Source: JBHIDJ01 sp046760105 (lineage in GTDB: Bacteria; Pseudomonadota; Gammaproteobacteria; Acidiferrobacterales; SPGG2). From it: a stretch of DNA of 64,000 bases. The notes under the pieces were generated by a model that was given only the letters and a program-made list of their open reading frames with translations, was not told where the DNA came from and did not search any database. The stretch covers positions 1 to 64,000 of the forward strand of contig JBHIDJ010000006.1 of the NCBI GenBank assembly GCA_046760105.1. Direction: 5' to 3'. Position 1 is the stretch's first letter. The number at the start of each line of letters is the position of its first letter. The position numbers and the translations under genes were made by a program. Shown here in pieces: positions 1-10,283 of this stretch.

Positions 1-82
1 TGTTAAATTCACTTAAGCTTGTTGGTAGACTTCGCCCTCTCAAGCCCACTGCGCGTTCATCAGCTAATAAAACGGAGCGGCC
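1..82 (+). other. metK leader, partly outside the window
   Basis: Non-coding stretch before metK. A Shine-Dalgarno GGAG lies 5 bases before the metK ATG. No complete gene end and no convincing promoter is visible. A SAM- or SAH-sensing RNA cannot be judged from so short a piece. Confidence 0.5.
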
Positions 83-1267
83 ATGGCAGACAGCTATCTC
101 TTCACTTCCGAATCGGTGTCCGAAGGCCACCCCGACAAGGTTGCCGACCAGATCTCCGACTCTATCTTAGACGCCATCATCGACCAGGACCCTGAGGCCC
201 GAGTGGCGTGCGAGACCATGGTTAACACCGGGATGGCTATCATCTCTGGGGAGATCACCACCAACGCCTGGGTCGACATGCCGGAGATTGTGCGCGGAAC
301 CATCAAGCGCATCGGTTATGAGTCATCCATGGGGTTTGATTGGGAATCCTGTGCGGTGCTTACAGCGATCGACAAGCAATCCCAGGACATCGCGCAGGGC
401 GTAAACGGTCAGGGCTTGGACCTCGATCAGGGCGCGGGCGACCAAGGCATGATGTTTGGCTACGCCACAAACGACACCGAGGAACTCATGCCCATGCCCA
501 TCAGCTTCGCTCACCGCCTGATGAAACGTCAGGCAGAAGTGCGACGCAGCGGTAAACTGCCTTGGCTGCGTCCCGACGCAAAATCGCAGGTGACGGTACG
601 TTACGAGGATGGCAAAGCGGTGGGCATTGATACCATCGTACTGTCCACCCAACACGCCCCCGACATCGACTATGCCCGTCTAAAAGAAGCCGTCGTCGAC
701 GACATCATTAAGCCGGTACTGCCGGCAGAGTGGCTCGGCAAGAACACCAAGTACCTCGTGAATCCGACGGGACGTTTTGTTATCGGCGGACCGGTGGGTG
801 ACTGCGGCCTGACCGGGCGCAAAATCATCGTTGACACCTATGGGGGCATGGCCCGTCACGGCGGCGGCGCCTTCTCCGGCAAGGACCCCAGTAAAGTCGA
901 TCGCTCGGCTGCCTATGCGGCACGCTATGTAGCCAAGAATATCGTCGCGGCGGGCCTCGCGGAACGCTGTGAACTGCAGCTGGCGTATGCGATCGGGGTC
1001 GCGCGCCCGTTGTCGATTCATGTGGAGACCTTTGGCACAGGCCGCATTGCGGATGAAAAAATCGCCGAGCTCGTGCGCGAACATTTTGACCTGCGCCCCA
1101 AGGCCATTATTAAGCAGCTCGATCTATTGCGACCGATTTACTCCGCGACCGCGGCCTATGGGCATTTTGGGCGCTCGGAACCGACTTTCACCTGGGAGCG
1201 CACCGATAAAGCGCAGACCTTGCGTGATGCTCTCGGCCCCAAGGCGATCAAGACGCAGACCGCTTAA
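83..1267 (+). CDS. metK: S-adenosylmethionine synthetase
   Basis: Makes S-adenosylmethionine from methionine and ATP in the cytoplasm, normally as a tetramer. The 394-aa length is the family norm. The N-terminus has the ATP-binding stretch with SEGHPDKVADQ. The two family signatures are present: GAGDQGMMFGYA near residues 117-128 and GGGAFSGKDPSKVDRSAAY near 259-277. The ATG start has GGAG 5 bases upstream. It lies 31 bases before ahcY on the same strand, so both enzymes of the methyl cycle (SAM synthesis and SAH removal) are probably co-transcribed. Confidence 0.97.
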   Translation: MADSYLFTSESVSEGHPDKVADQISDSILDAIIDQDPEARVACETMVNTGMAIISGEITTNAWVDMPEIVRGTIKRIGYESSMGFDWESCAVLTAIDKQSQDIAQGVNGQGLDLDQGAGDQGMMFGYATNDTEELMPMPISFAHRLMKRQAEVRRSGKLPWLRPDAKSQVTVRYEDGKAVGIDTIVLSTQHAPDIDYARLKEAVVDDIIKPVLPAEWLGKNTKYLVNPTGRFVIGGPVGDCGLTGRKIIVDTYGGMARHGGGAFSGKDPSKVDRSAAYAARYVAKNIVAAGLAERCELQLAYAIGVARPLSIHVETFGTGRIADEKIAELVREHFDLRPKAIIKQLDLLRPIYSATAAYGHFGRSEPTFTWERTDKAQTLRDALGPKAIKTQTA

Positions 1268-1298
1268 CACTCGAGTTTCAAGCTGAAGGAAATCGATC

Positions 1299-2609
1299 AT
1301 GAGCATACCAGTGGAGCACCTGCAACCGGATTACAAGATCGCCGACATTTCGCTTGCGGAGTGGGGGCGTAAGGAGATCGCCATTGCCGAGACGGAGATG
1401 CCTGGGCTGATGGCGCTACGCGAGGAATACGCTGGCAAAATGCCGTTGAAAGGCGCGCGCATCGCCGGCTGCCTACACATGACCATCCAAACGGCAGTGC
1501 TGATCGAGACCTTGATCGAACTCGGTGCCGAGGTCCGTTGGTCGTCATGCAATATTTTTTCGACTCAGGATCACGCTGCCGCAGCGATTGCGGCTAAAGA
1601 TATCCCTGTCTTCGCTTGGAAACGTGAAACAGAAGAAGAGTTCTGGTGGTGTATTGACCAAACCATCTTTGGCCCCCAAAACTGGCGGCCCAACATGGTG
1701 CTCGATGATGGCGGCGATCTCACGAAGGTGATGCACGACAAATACGCCGATCTGATGGCCGATGTGCGCGGCGTCTCGGAAGAAACTACCACCGGTGTAC
1801 ATCGCCTGTACGAGATGGAAGGTCAGAATAAGCTGCTCGCCCCGGCGATTAATGTAAACGATTCGGTCACCAAGTCGAAGTTCGACAACCTCTACGGTTG
1901 TCGCGAGTCTTTGGTCGACGGCATCAAACGTGCCACTGATGTCATGATCGCCGGCAAGATCGCGGTGGTGTGTGGATATGGCGACGTTGGCAAAGGCTCG
2001 GTGCAAGCGCTGCGCGGGCTGGGTGCCACCGTGTGGGTGACCGAAATTGATCCCATCTGTGCCTTACAGGCGGCGATGGAGGGATACCGCGTGGTCACCA
2101 TGGAGGAGGCCGCACCCGTAGCCGACATCTTCATCACCGCCACCGGAAACACCAACGTGATCGCGCACGAGCATATGCTTGTGATGAAGAACCAAGCGAT
2201 CGTATGCAATATCGGCCACTTCGATGCGGAGATCGATATCGCGAGCCTGCGTCGATACCAATGGGACAACATCAAGCCGCAGGTCGATCATGTGATCTTC
2301 CCCGACGGCAAACGCCTGATCGTACTGGCTGAGGGGCGGCTGGTGAACCTGGGATGCGCAACCGGCCATCCGAGTTATGTCATGTCAGCGTCCTTCACCA
2401 ACCAGGTGATGGCACAAATCGAGCTTTGGCAAAACCATAAGAACTATGAAAACAAAGTCTATGTATTGCCAAAACGGCTCGATGAGAAGGTCGCGCGGCT
2501 GCAACTTAAGAAGCTCGACGCAAAACTTACAACGCTCACGACGGAACAGGCGGCATACATCAATGTACCGGTAGAGGGTCCATATAAGCCCGATTACTAT
2601 CGGTATTAA
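1299..2609 (+). CDS. ahcY: Adenosylhomocysteinase (SAH hydrolase)
   Basis: Reversibly hydrolyses S-adenosylhomocysteine to adenosine and homocysteine, using tightly bound NAD. The protein is 436 aa. The NAD-binding Rossmann motif VVCGYGDVGKGS is near residues 222-233, and the C-terminus ends in the conserved KPDYYRY. The start ATG has AAGGAA about 8 bases upstream. The gap to metK is only 31 bases, too short for an SAH riboswitch of its own. A heptamer-type inverted repeat starts at the stop codon and may act as the transcript end. Confidence 0.97.
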   Translation: MSIPVEHLQPDYKIADISLAEWGRKEIAIAETEMPGLMALREEYAGKMPLKGARIAGCLHMTIQTAVLIETLIELGAEVRWSSCNIFSTQDHAAAAIAAKDIPVFAWKRETEEEFWWCIDQTIFGPQNWRPNMVLDDGGDLTKVMHDKYADLMADVRGVSEETTTGVHRLYEMEGQNKLLAPAINVNDSVTKSKFDNLYGCRESLVDGIKRATDVMIAGKIAVVCGYGDVGKGSVQALRGLGATVWVTEIDPICALQAAMEGYRVVTMEEAAPVADIFITATGNTNVIAHEHMLVMKNQAIVCNIGHFDAEIDIASLRRYQWDNIKPQVDHVIFPDGKRLIVLAEGRLVNLGCATGHPSYVMSASFTNQVMAQIELWQNHKNYENKVYVLPKRLDEKVARLQLKKLDAKLTTLTTEQAAYINVPVEGPYKPDYYRY

Positions 2610-2730
2610 ATTCAGATACAAGCCACAAGTTGCAAGATACAAAGTTGCTTCTGTACCTGGGTGTTTTACAGAGCGGTGTGCTTGTCACCTGGGCCTTGTA
2701 TCTTGAATCTTGGACCTTGCATCTGAATTT
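2608..2730. repeat. Heptamer inverted-repeat array, family B (copy 1)
   Basis: The left arm has units such as CAAGCCA CAAGTTG CAAGATA. The right arm has CTTGTAT CTTGAAT CTTGGAC CTTGCAT. The period is 7 bases and the arms are mutually complementary, around a loop of about 50 bases. The outermost 10 bases (AAATTCAGAT / ATCTGAATTT) are a perfect inverted repeat, and the left arm overlaps the ahcY stop codon. The same family recurs at 31070 and 32557. Confidence 0.8.
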
Positions 2731-2909
2731 CTATGGACCGCCAACAGCAACGCCCTGACCGCCCGAGCTTCGCGTTCTTTGCACTGAGAACTAGTAAAGC
2801 GGCGGTCAGTCAACACGCGCCATTTCCACCCCGTTTCTCATCGGCCGCGTTCAGCGGCGGCGGCGCGCGCACGAAAGTGCGAGGCTGACAACTCGATCTC
2901 GCTACCACG
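2731..2909 (+). other. Intergenic region ahcY-pip
   Basis: No gene seen. It contains TGACCGCC near 2757 and its complement GGCGGTCA near 2801, about 40 bases apart, which could form a stem. No convincing promoter for pip was found. Confidence 0.4.
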
Positions 2910-3872
2910 TTGCGCAAACTCTATCCCGAAATTCGACCCTATACGACCCATCAGCTAGCGGTCGATGTAACGCATGTGCTGTATGTCGAGGAGTGTGGCG
3001 ACCCAAATGGAATACCGGCACTCTTCGTTCATGGAGGCCCGGGCGCCGGCTGCGAAGACTATCACCGACGGTTTCTTGATCCCAATGTCTACCGAATTGT
3101 GTTAGTGGATCAGCGGGGGGCAGGCCGCTCCACACCGCACGCGAGTCTCGAAAATAACACGACCCAGCATTTGGTTTCCGACATAGAAACGCTGCGCAAA
3201 CATCTCGGCATCGAGCGCTGGCTGTTGTTTGGTGGATCCTGGGGCTCAACCCTGAGCCTGGTTTACGCCGAAACCCATCCCGAGCGGGTATTGGGCCTGA
3301 TCTTGCGCGGCATATTTCTGTGTCGCCCGCAGGAAATCCACTGGTTTTACCAGGACGGTGCCAGCCGGATCTTTCCTGACCACTGGCAGGAGTTCATCGC
3401 GCCCATCCCCAAAGACGAGCGAAACGATCTCTTGCGCGCGCATTACCGCCGGCTAACTGGGGATGACGAGATCGCACGTATGGCCTCTGCTAAAGCCTGG
3501 TCTTTGTGGGAGGGACATACCGTCACCCTGCGGCAAAATCCGGCGGTATTGGAGTTCTTCGGATCACCGCACACGGCGCTTGCACTGGCGCGAATCGAGG
3601 CGCATTACTTCATTAACAACGTCTTTCTGGGGGCTGATCAAATCCTAGGTGACGCTGACCGACTAAGAGGCATCCCCGGCATCATCGTTCACGGGCGCTA
3701 CGACATGGTATGCCCCTTGGAGAATGCCTGGGATCTTCATCATGCGTGGCCGGCTGCGCGCCTGGACATCATCTCCGATGCCGGGCACGCGGCCTCCGAA
3801 CCCGGGATTGTTAACGCCCTCGTGCTCGCCGGTATCGAAATGGCGCGGCTGTTGACTCGCGGCAGGCGTTGA
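2910..3872 (+). CDS. pip: Proline iminopeptidase (S33 alpha/beta hydrolase)
   Basis: Cytoplasmic peptidase that removes N-terminal proline. The 320-aa length fits the family. The oxyanion motif HGGPGAGC is near residues 41-48, the nucleophile elbow GGSWGS near 108-113 (Ser about 111), and a C-terminal His lies in SDAGHAASEPG. The only usable start in frame is TTG at 2910, because an in-frame TGA lies 24 bases upstream and the homology begins at once (RKLYPEIRPY). The ribosome site is weak. The stop overlaps the apaH start by one base (TGATG), suggesting translational coupling. Confidence 0.93.
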   Translation: MRKLYPEIRPYTTHQLAVDVTHVLYVEECGDPNGIPALFVHGGPGAGCEDYHRRFLDPNVYRIVLVDQRGAGRSTPHASLENNTTQHLVSDIETLRKHLGIERWLLFGGSWGSTLSLVYAETHPERVLGLILRGIFLCRPQEIHWFYQDGASRIFPDHWQEFIAPIPKDERNDLLRAHYRRLTGDDEIARMASAKAWSLWEGHTVTLRQNPAVLEFFGSPHTALALARIEAHYFINNVFLGADQILGDADRLRGIPGIIVHGRYDMVCPLENAWDLHHAWPAARLDIISDAGHAASEPGIVNALVLAGIEMARLLTRGRR

Positions 3873-4702
3873 TGTCGGTCTTCGCCATTGGCGATGTGCA
3901 AGGCTGTTTCGATGCGCTGCAGGCGCTGCTGGCAAGAATTCGCTTCGATCCGTCAGGCGACAGGCTTTGGTTCACCGGCGATCTCGTCAATCGCGGCCCA
4001 CAATCGGCGGACGTCGTGCGTTTAGTCATGGGGCTCGGCAAACGCGCGATTAGCGTGCTTGGCAACCACGATCTGCATCTACTGGCGGTAGCGGCCGGCA
4101 ACACGCGCCTCGGGCGACACGACACGTTGCGCGACGTCCTCGAAGCCGACGACCGTCAACAACTGCTTGGTTGGCTGCGGCGCCGACCGTTGCTGCATCA
4201 CGATGCGGCCCTCGGCCTTACGCTGGTACACGCCGGATTGCTCCCAGAATGGGATCTTGCCAAGGCCCAGACCCTCGCGCGCGAGGTCGAGACCGTACTG
4301 CGTGGCCCTGACTACTGCCAGTTCCTCAACCGCATGTACGGCAACCGACCGGACCGCTGGGAAGAAAGCCTCACCGGCTGGGATCGATGGCGGCTCATCG
4401 TCAATGCCTTCACTCGCCTGCGCTATTGTGATCCCAACGGGCGTATGAACCTCGCACCGGTGGGGGCACCGGGCTCGCAGCCCGATCATTTGGTGCCCTG
4501 GTTCCAGGTGCCGACGCGCCGCAGTCGCGAGTCAACGATTATCTTTGGTCATTGGTCAACCTTGGGCGTTTGGCGGGAAGACGGGGTGATCGCACTCGAT
4601 ACAGGGTGCCTGTGGGGCGGTTCGCTAACAGCAGTCAAACTGAATAGTGGCGAGCTGGAGTTCTTTAGTGTGCCGTGCGCGCAAGCGCAAACGCCGGAAT
4701 GA
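3872..4702 (+). CDS. apaH: Symmetrical bis(5'-nucleosyl)-tetraphosphatase
   Basis: Splits Ap4A into two ADP and can remove Np4 caps from RNA. 276 aa from the ATG at 3872; a TTG one codon earlier is also open. The metallophosphatase motifs are in order: GDVQGC near residues 7-12, GDLVNRGP near 35, LGNHDLHLL near 62 and FGHWSTLG near 220. It overlaps pip by one base and is followed by apaG. In Escherichia coli the order is apaG-apaH; here it is reversed. Confidence 0.95.
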   Translation: MSVFAIGDVQGCFDALQALLARIRFDPSGDRLWFTGDLVNRGPQSADVVRLVMGLGKRAISVLGNHDLHLLAVAAGNTRLGRHDTLRDVLEADDRQQLLGWLRRRPLLHHDAALGLTLVHAGLLPEWDLAKAQTLAREVETVLRGPDYCQFLNRMYGNRPDRWEESLTGWDRWRLIVNAFTRLRYCDPNGRMNLAPVGAPGSQPDHLVPWFQVPTRRSRESTIIFGHWSTLGVWREDGVIALDTGCLWGGSLTAVKLNSGELEFFSVPCAQAQTPE

Positions 4703-4773
4703 TCAATGGTTGGTAAGAACGCGTCTCGTCCACCGATGCAACGCAGCCTCCCCCGCTGCCCGGTTCATCACCA

Positions 4774-5157
4774 ATGATAGATCGCGGAAAATATAGCATG
4801 GATGTTTCCGTGCAAATTGCCTATCTGCCGGAGCACTCGGCGCCCGAGCAAAACCGCTACGTGTTTCGCTATACCATAACCATCGCCAACACTGGCACGG
4901 TGCCTGCGCGGCTGCTAACACGCCACTGGATCATTACAGACGCCAACGAGAAGGTTCAGGAAGTGCGCGGAGAAGGCGTCGTGGGCCATCAGCCCTATCT
5001 CGCGACAGGCATGACCTTCGAGTACAGGAGCGGCACCGTGATCGAGACCCCGGTGGGGACCATGCGCGGCAGCTACCAGATGGTCGCGGCTGATGGAGCG
5101 ACCTTTGACGCGGAGATACCCGAGTTCGTGTTAAGCATGCCGCGCACATTGCATTAA
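4774..5157 (+). CDS. apaG: ApaG, Co2+/Mg2+ efflux-associated protein
   Basis: Small immunoglobulin-like fold protein of the ApaG family, whose biochemical role is not settled. 127 aa from the ATG at 4774. A second ATG at 4798 has GGAA upstream and would give 119 aa, so the start is uncertain. Family marks include NRYVFRYTITIANTG, the glycine loop GEGVVGHQP and the C-terminal IPEFVLSMP. It follows apaH after 71 bases on the same strand. A heptamer repeat array separates its end from the gyrB end. Confidence 0.93.
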   Translation: MIDRGKYSMDVSVQIAYLPEHSAPEQNRYVFRYTITIANTGTVPARLLTRHWIITDANEKVQEVRGEGVVGHQPYLATGMTFEYRSGTVIETPVGTMRGSYQMVAADGATFDAEIPEFVLSMPRTLH

Positions 5158-5164
5158 TCTCGAG

Positions 5165-5259
5165 AGTCGTGAACCGTTAACCGTGAGTCGGAAAGCGTAA
5201 AGCGTGTAGATTGCGCGTCGTCGACTTGCCCCTCACGACTAACGATTAACGACTAACGA

Positions 5260-5261
<2 letters not shown>
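5165..5261. repeat. Heptamer inverted-repeat array, family A (copy 1)
   Basis: Lies between the convergent ends of apaG and gyrB. The left arm has GTCGTGA ACCGTTA ACCGTGA GTCGG. The right arm has ACGACTA ACGATTA ACGACTA ACGATC. Units repeat every 7 bases and the arms are complementary, so either strand can fold into a long imperfect stem. It overlaps the gyrB stop codon by two bases. It could serve as a shared terminator although it has no T tract. Confidence 0.8.
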
Positions 5262-7689
<2,428 letters not shown>

Positions 7690-7758
7690 TGCAGTCAGTT
7701 ACGGGGAAAACGTCCTATTTTACCATCACTCGTGTCTTTAGACGCTAAAACACTTATA

Positions 7759-7786
7759 TATATAGGTGCTCGCCGGCAAAAAACAA
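7759..7786 (-). promoter_or_regulatory. Possible gyrB promoter
   Basis: On the minus strand TTGTTT (7786-7781) is followed after 16 bases by TATATA (7764-7759), inside an alternating TATATATATA tract in the recF-gyrB gap. It lies 70 bases before the gyrB start. The -35 match is only moderate. Confidence 0.35.
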
Positions 7787-7801
7787 CGGTAGCGCTTGCT
7801 G

Positions 7802-8890
7802 CTAGACATTGTGACCGGGATCCAGGCGCCCATGTTCCACGTGAAACACCGTGTGTGCCCGCCAGCCGGTGGTGTCGATGGCTTGCGGCTCCATTGCGGT
7901 TGCGAAGGTTTGCACACCCAGCCGTGCCATCACTGACAGCAAACGTGCACACCGTTGCGCATCGAGCTCGCCGGGAAGATCATCTAACAACAACAAACAG
8001 CGGCGGCCGCTCTCGCGCATAAAGAGCTCGACATGGGCCAACAACAAGCTAATCACCACTAGCTTCTGCTGCCCGTGTGAAGCCGTCTCCCGCAATGGTA
8101 GCTGATCAACGTAGACCTCCAAATCGGCCCGTTGGATGCCCGCGTGGGTAAACCCGGCGGCATAGTCGCGGGAGCGGTCATCCGCGAGCGCCGCAGCCAG
8201 GCACTTCTCTGATGGCCAGCCAGGCCGCAATTGCACGTGTACGTGCGCCTCATCAAGCAGCAGTCCCACATAGTAGGCAATACGCTCGTTCCAGGGCATT
8301 TGGTGCCGCTGCCGTAAGGCGTGTAGCTGTTCGCCTACTGTCGCGAGCGCTTGATCCCAACTGGCGAGCGCCCCCGTCGCCACGCCTTCGCGCAGCGCCG
8401 CGTTGCGCTGCCGTAGTATCCGTTGGTAGCGCGACCACAGCGGGTAGAAGTGGGGTTCCACGTGGAACAGCCCCCAGTCGAGCACACCGCGTCGGTGCTT
8501 AGCATTGTGGGTGAACAGGTGGCGCGTATCGGGCATCACCAGCTGCAAAGGCAGTGCCTGCGCAAGCGTACTCGCACTCTCGCTAGCCTCGCCGTTGACT
8601 TTGATGCGGCGCGCTCCCTGCGTACGCTCAACCCCTAGCAGGATCTCGTCGCCGCCTTCTGTCGACCCACGCCCATGCACTGTGAGGGGTCCGGCGGCAC
8701 CGCGCCGGAGCAACTGACTCACGCTGCTGCTGCGGAACGAGCGGCCCCGACCGAGAATATGGATTGCCTCAAGCAGGCTCGTCTTGCCGCTGCCGTTGGG
8801 ACCACAGATGACATTGAGGCCAATACTGGGCGCAAGGGTTACCTGCTCTAGGATGCGGAGGTTGTGAACCTCTAGCAAGGTGAGCGCCAT
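7802..8890 (-). CDS. recF: DNA replication and repair protein RecF
   Basis: SMC-like ATPase that loads RecA at single-strand gaps. 362 aa. Walker A GPNGSGKT is at residues 30-37, an ABC-type signature SHGQQK near residue 270, and Walker B LLLLDDLPGELD near 300. It lies between dnaN (31-base gap) and gyrB. The coding sequence contains two palindromes matching the chromosomal parS consensus, at 7833 and 8454. Confidence 0.96.
   Translation of the reverse strand: MALTLLEVHNLRILEQVTLAPSIGLNVICGPNGSGKTSLLEAIHILGRGRSFRSSSVSQLLRRGAAGPLTVHGRGSTEGGDEILLGVERTQGARRIKVNGEASESASTLAQALPLQLVMPDTRHLFTHNAKHRRGVLDWGLFHVEPHFYPLWSRYQRILRQRNAALREGVATGALASWDQALATVGEQLHALRQRHQMPWNERIAYYVGLLLDEAHVHVQLRPGWPSEKCLAAALADDRSRDYAAGFTHAGIQRADLEVYVDQLPLRETASHGQQKLVVISLLLAHVELFMRESGRRCLLLLDDLPGELDAQRCARLLSVMARLGVQTFATAMEPQAIDTTGWRAHTVFHVEHGRLDPGHNV
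7833..7848. promoter_or_regulatory. parS-like ParB binding site 1
   Basis: TGTTCCACGTGAAACA differs by one base from the general parS consensus TGTTTCACGTGAAACA. It lies near the 3' end of recF, within 4 kb of dnaA, where bacterial parS sites usually cluster. parA and parB are encoded in this window. Confidence 0.85.
8454..8469. promoter_or_regulatory. parS-like ParB binding site 2
   Basis: GGTTCCACGTGGAACA has a perfect 14-bp palindromic core. It matches the pseudomonad-type parS form TGTTCCACGTGGAACA except for the first base. It lies inside recF, about 620 bp from site 1. Confidence 0.82.
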
Positions 8891-8921
8891 GGGTACAGCG
8901 GTGTTGCCCTGCCATGCGCCT

Positions 8922-10022
8922 TCACAAGCGCATGGGCATGACGACGTAGCGCGTATCTTGCTTGCCCGGTGCCTGTAACGTGCAGCTGCTATTGGCGTCG
9001 TTCATAGCGAGCTGTACTTCTTCCCCTTCAAGGCCATTGATGGCATCAATAACATAGTTCACATTGAAACCGATCTCGACGTCCTCCCCTTCATAGCCGA
9101 TCGGCACGGCCTCCTCGGCCTCTTCCTGCTCTGGGTTGTGTGCAGTGATCGTGAGATTCCCCGACTGTATAGTGAAGCGTACACCACGATACTTTTCATT
9201 CGCCAAGATGGAGGCGCGTGTTAGTGCCTCACGTAGTACGCCGCGGTCCACGCGGATGATTTTTTGATAGGCGGCCGGTATCACTTGGTTATAGTCTGGG
9301 AAACGTCCGTCGATTAACTTCGCTGTCAGCGTAATGTCCTTGGCGCGCACCTGTGCGTGATTATTGCTCAGCCGTGCCTCCACTTCTTCCGGGGCATTGC
9401 TAAGAAAACGCACCATCTCTAATACACCTTTGCGCGGCACAATAGCCTGTCGATCACCATCCTGCCCTGTCCCTAAACTAAACTCACTAATACCCATGCG
9501 GTGCCCGTCGGTTGCGACCGCCCGCACCCGTGCCCCACTCAGTTCCAGTAATACGCCATTTAAGTAGTACCGGACATCTTGGTGTGCCATACAAAACTGG
9601 GTGCGTTCTAGCAGCCGCTTCAGCGCTTCCTCTGGCAGCTTAAACGTGACATCCCACCCTCCGACCTCCACGTTGGGAAAATCTGCCACAGGCAACGTCA
9701 GCAGGGTGAATCGGCTCCTGCCTGAGCGAATCACGACTCGCTCACCTTCTTGTTTGATCTCTAACTCAGCGCCACCCGGCAGCGCTCGGCATATATCAAA
9801 GAGCTTGCGCGCAGGAATGGTTACCGCGCCCCCCTCGGCTGCGCCGGCGTTCGTTGTCGCCACCACCTCAATCTCCAGGTCGGTGCCTGTGAGCTGCAGT
9901 CCCGTCCCGTTTGACTGCACCAATATATTCGAGAGGATCGGCAACGTTTGCCGCCGCTCGACGACACCAGCAACGTGGCTTAGCGGTTTGAATAAATCAT
10001 CGCGATTGATGCGAATCTCCAT
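8922..10022 (-). CDS. dnaN: DNA polymerase III beta sliding clamp
   Basis: Ring-shaped processivity clamp for DNA polymerase III. From the ATG at 10022 the protein is 366 aa, exactly the usual length, and begins MEIRINRDDLFKPL, which aligns with the family N-terminus. A longer frame to a TTG at 10049 is open but adds residues the family lacks. GAGG lies 11 bases upstream of the chosen ATG. The C-terminus ends in YVVMPMRL, the conserved clamp tail. It follows dnaA on the same strand after a 261-base gap that looks like an origin. Confidence 0.97.
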   Translation of the reverse strand: MEIRINRDDLFKPLSHVAGVVERRQTLPILSNILVQSNGTGLQLTGTDLEIEVVATTNAGAAEGGAVTIPARKLFDICRALPGGAELEIKQEGERVVIRSGRSRFTLLTLPVADFPNVEVGGWDVTFKLPEEALKRLLERTQFCMAHQDVRYYLNGVLLELSGARVRAVATDGHRMGISEFSLGTGQDGDRQAIVPRKGVLEMVRFLSNAPEEVEARLSNNHAQVRAKDITLTAKLIDGRFPDYNQVIPAAYQKIIRVDRGVLREALTRASILANEKYRGVRFTIQSGNLTITAHNPEQEEAEEAVPIGYEGEDVEIGFNVNYVIDAINGLEGEEVQLAMNDANSSCTLQAPGKQDTRYVVMPMRL

Positions 10023-10283
10023 CAGCACATGTACCTCGGTTAAACACAATCATATTACAAAAGGTTTTTATATATTTTATAGTAACTACAATTAGTGCTG
10101 TTGATATGTCTATAAAGCTAGCTATGCATTATCAGGCAAGGCGACCCGGCATTGAAAGCCTGTGAACAAGCTTGTGTTTACACAGTGTGTTTCCTGTGAC
10201 AGAGGCCGGGTGGGGTTTGTATGACTATGGGACAATTGTCATTATGCACAGGGAATCTACAGGGCTGTGTTCTGATCTAGTTG
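10023..10283. other. Candidate replication origin oriC (dnaA-dnaN gap)
   Basis: 261 non-coding bases between the dnaA stop and the dnaN start. A perfect DnaA box TTATGCACA is at 10242-10250. One-mismatch boxes are TTAAACACA at 10040-10048 and TGTGAACAA (reverse of TTGTTCACA) at 10161-10169. A strongly AT-rich stretch at about 10056-10105 could be the unwinding element. Strand use also switches in this region: genes to the left read leftward, genes to the right read rightward. The dnaA-rpmH gap, the usual pseudomonad site, has no clear box. Confidence 0.6.

Noticed and set aside
1268..1298. SAH riboswitch before ahcY
   Set aside because: Only 31 bases separate metK from ahcY, too short for any known SAH or SAM riboswitch.
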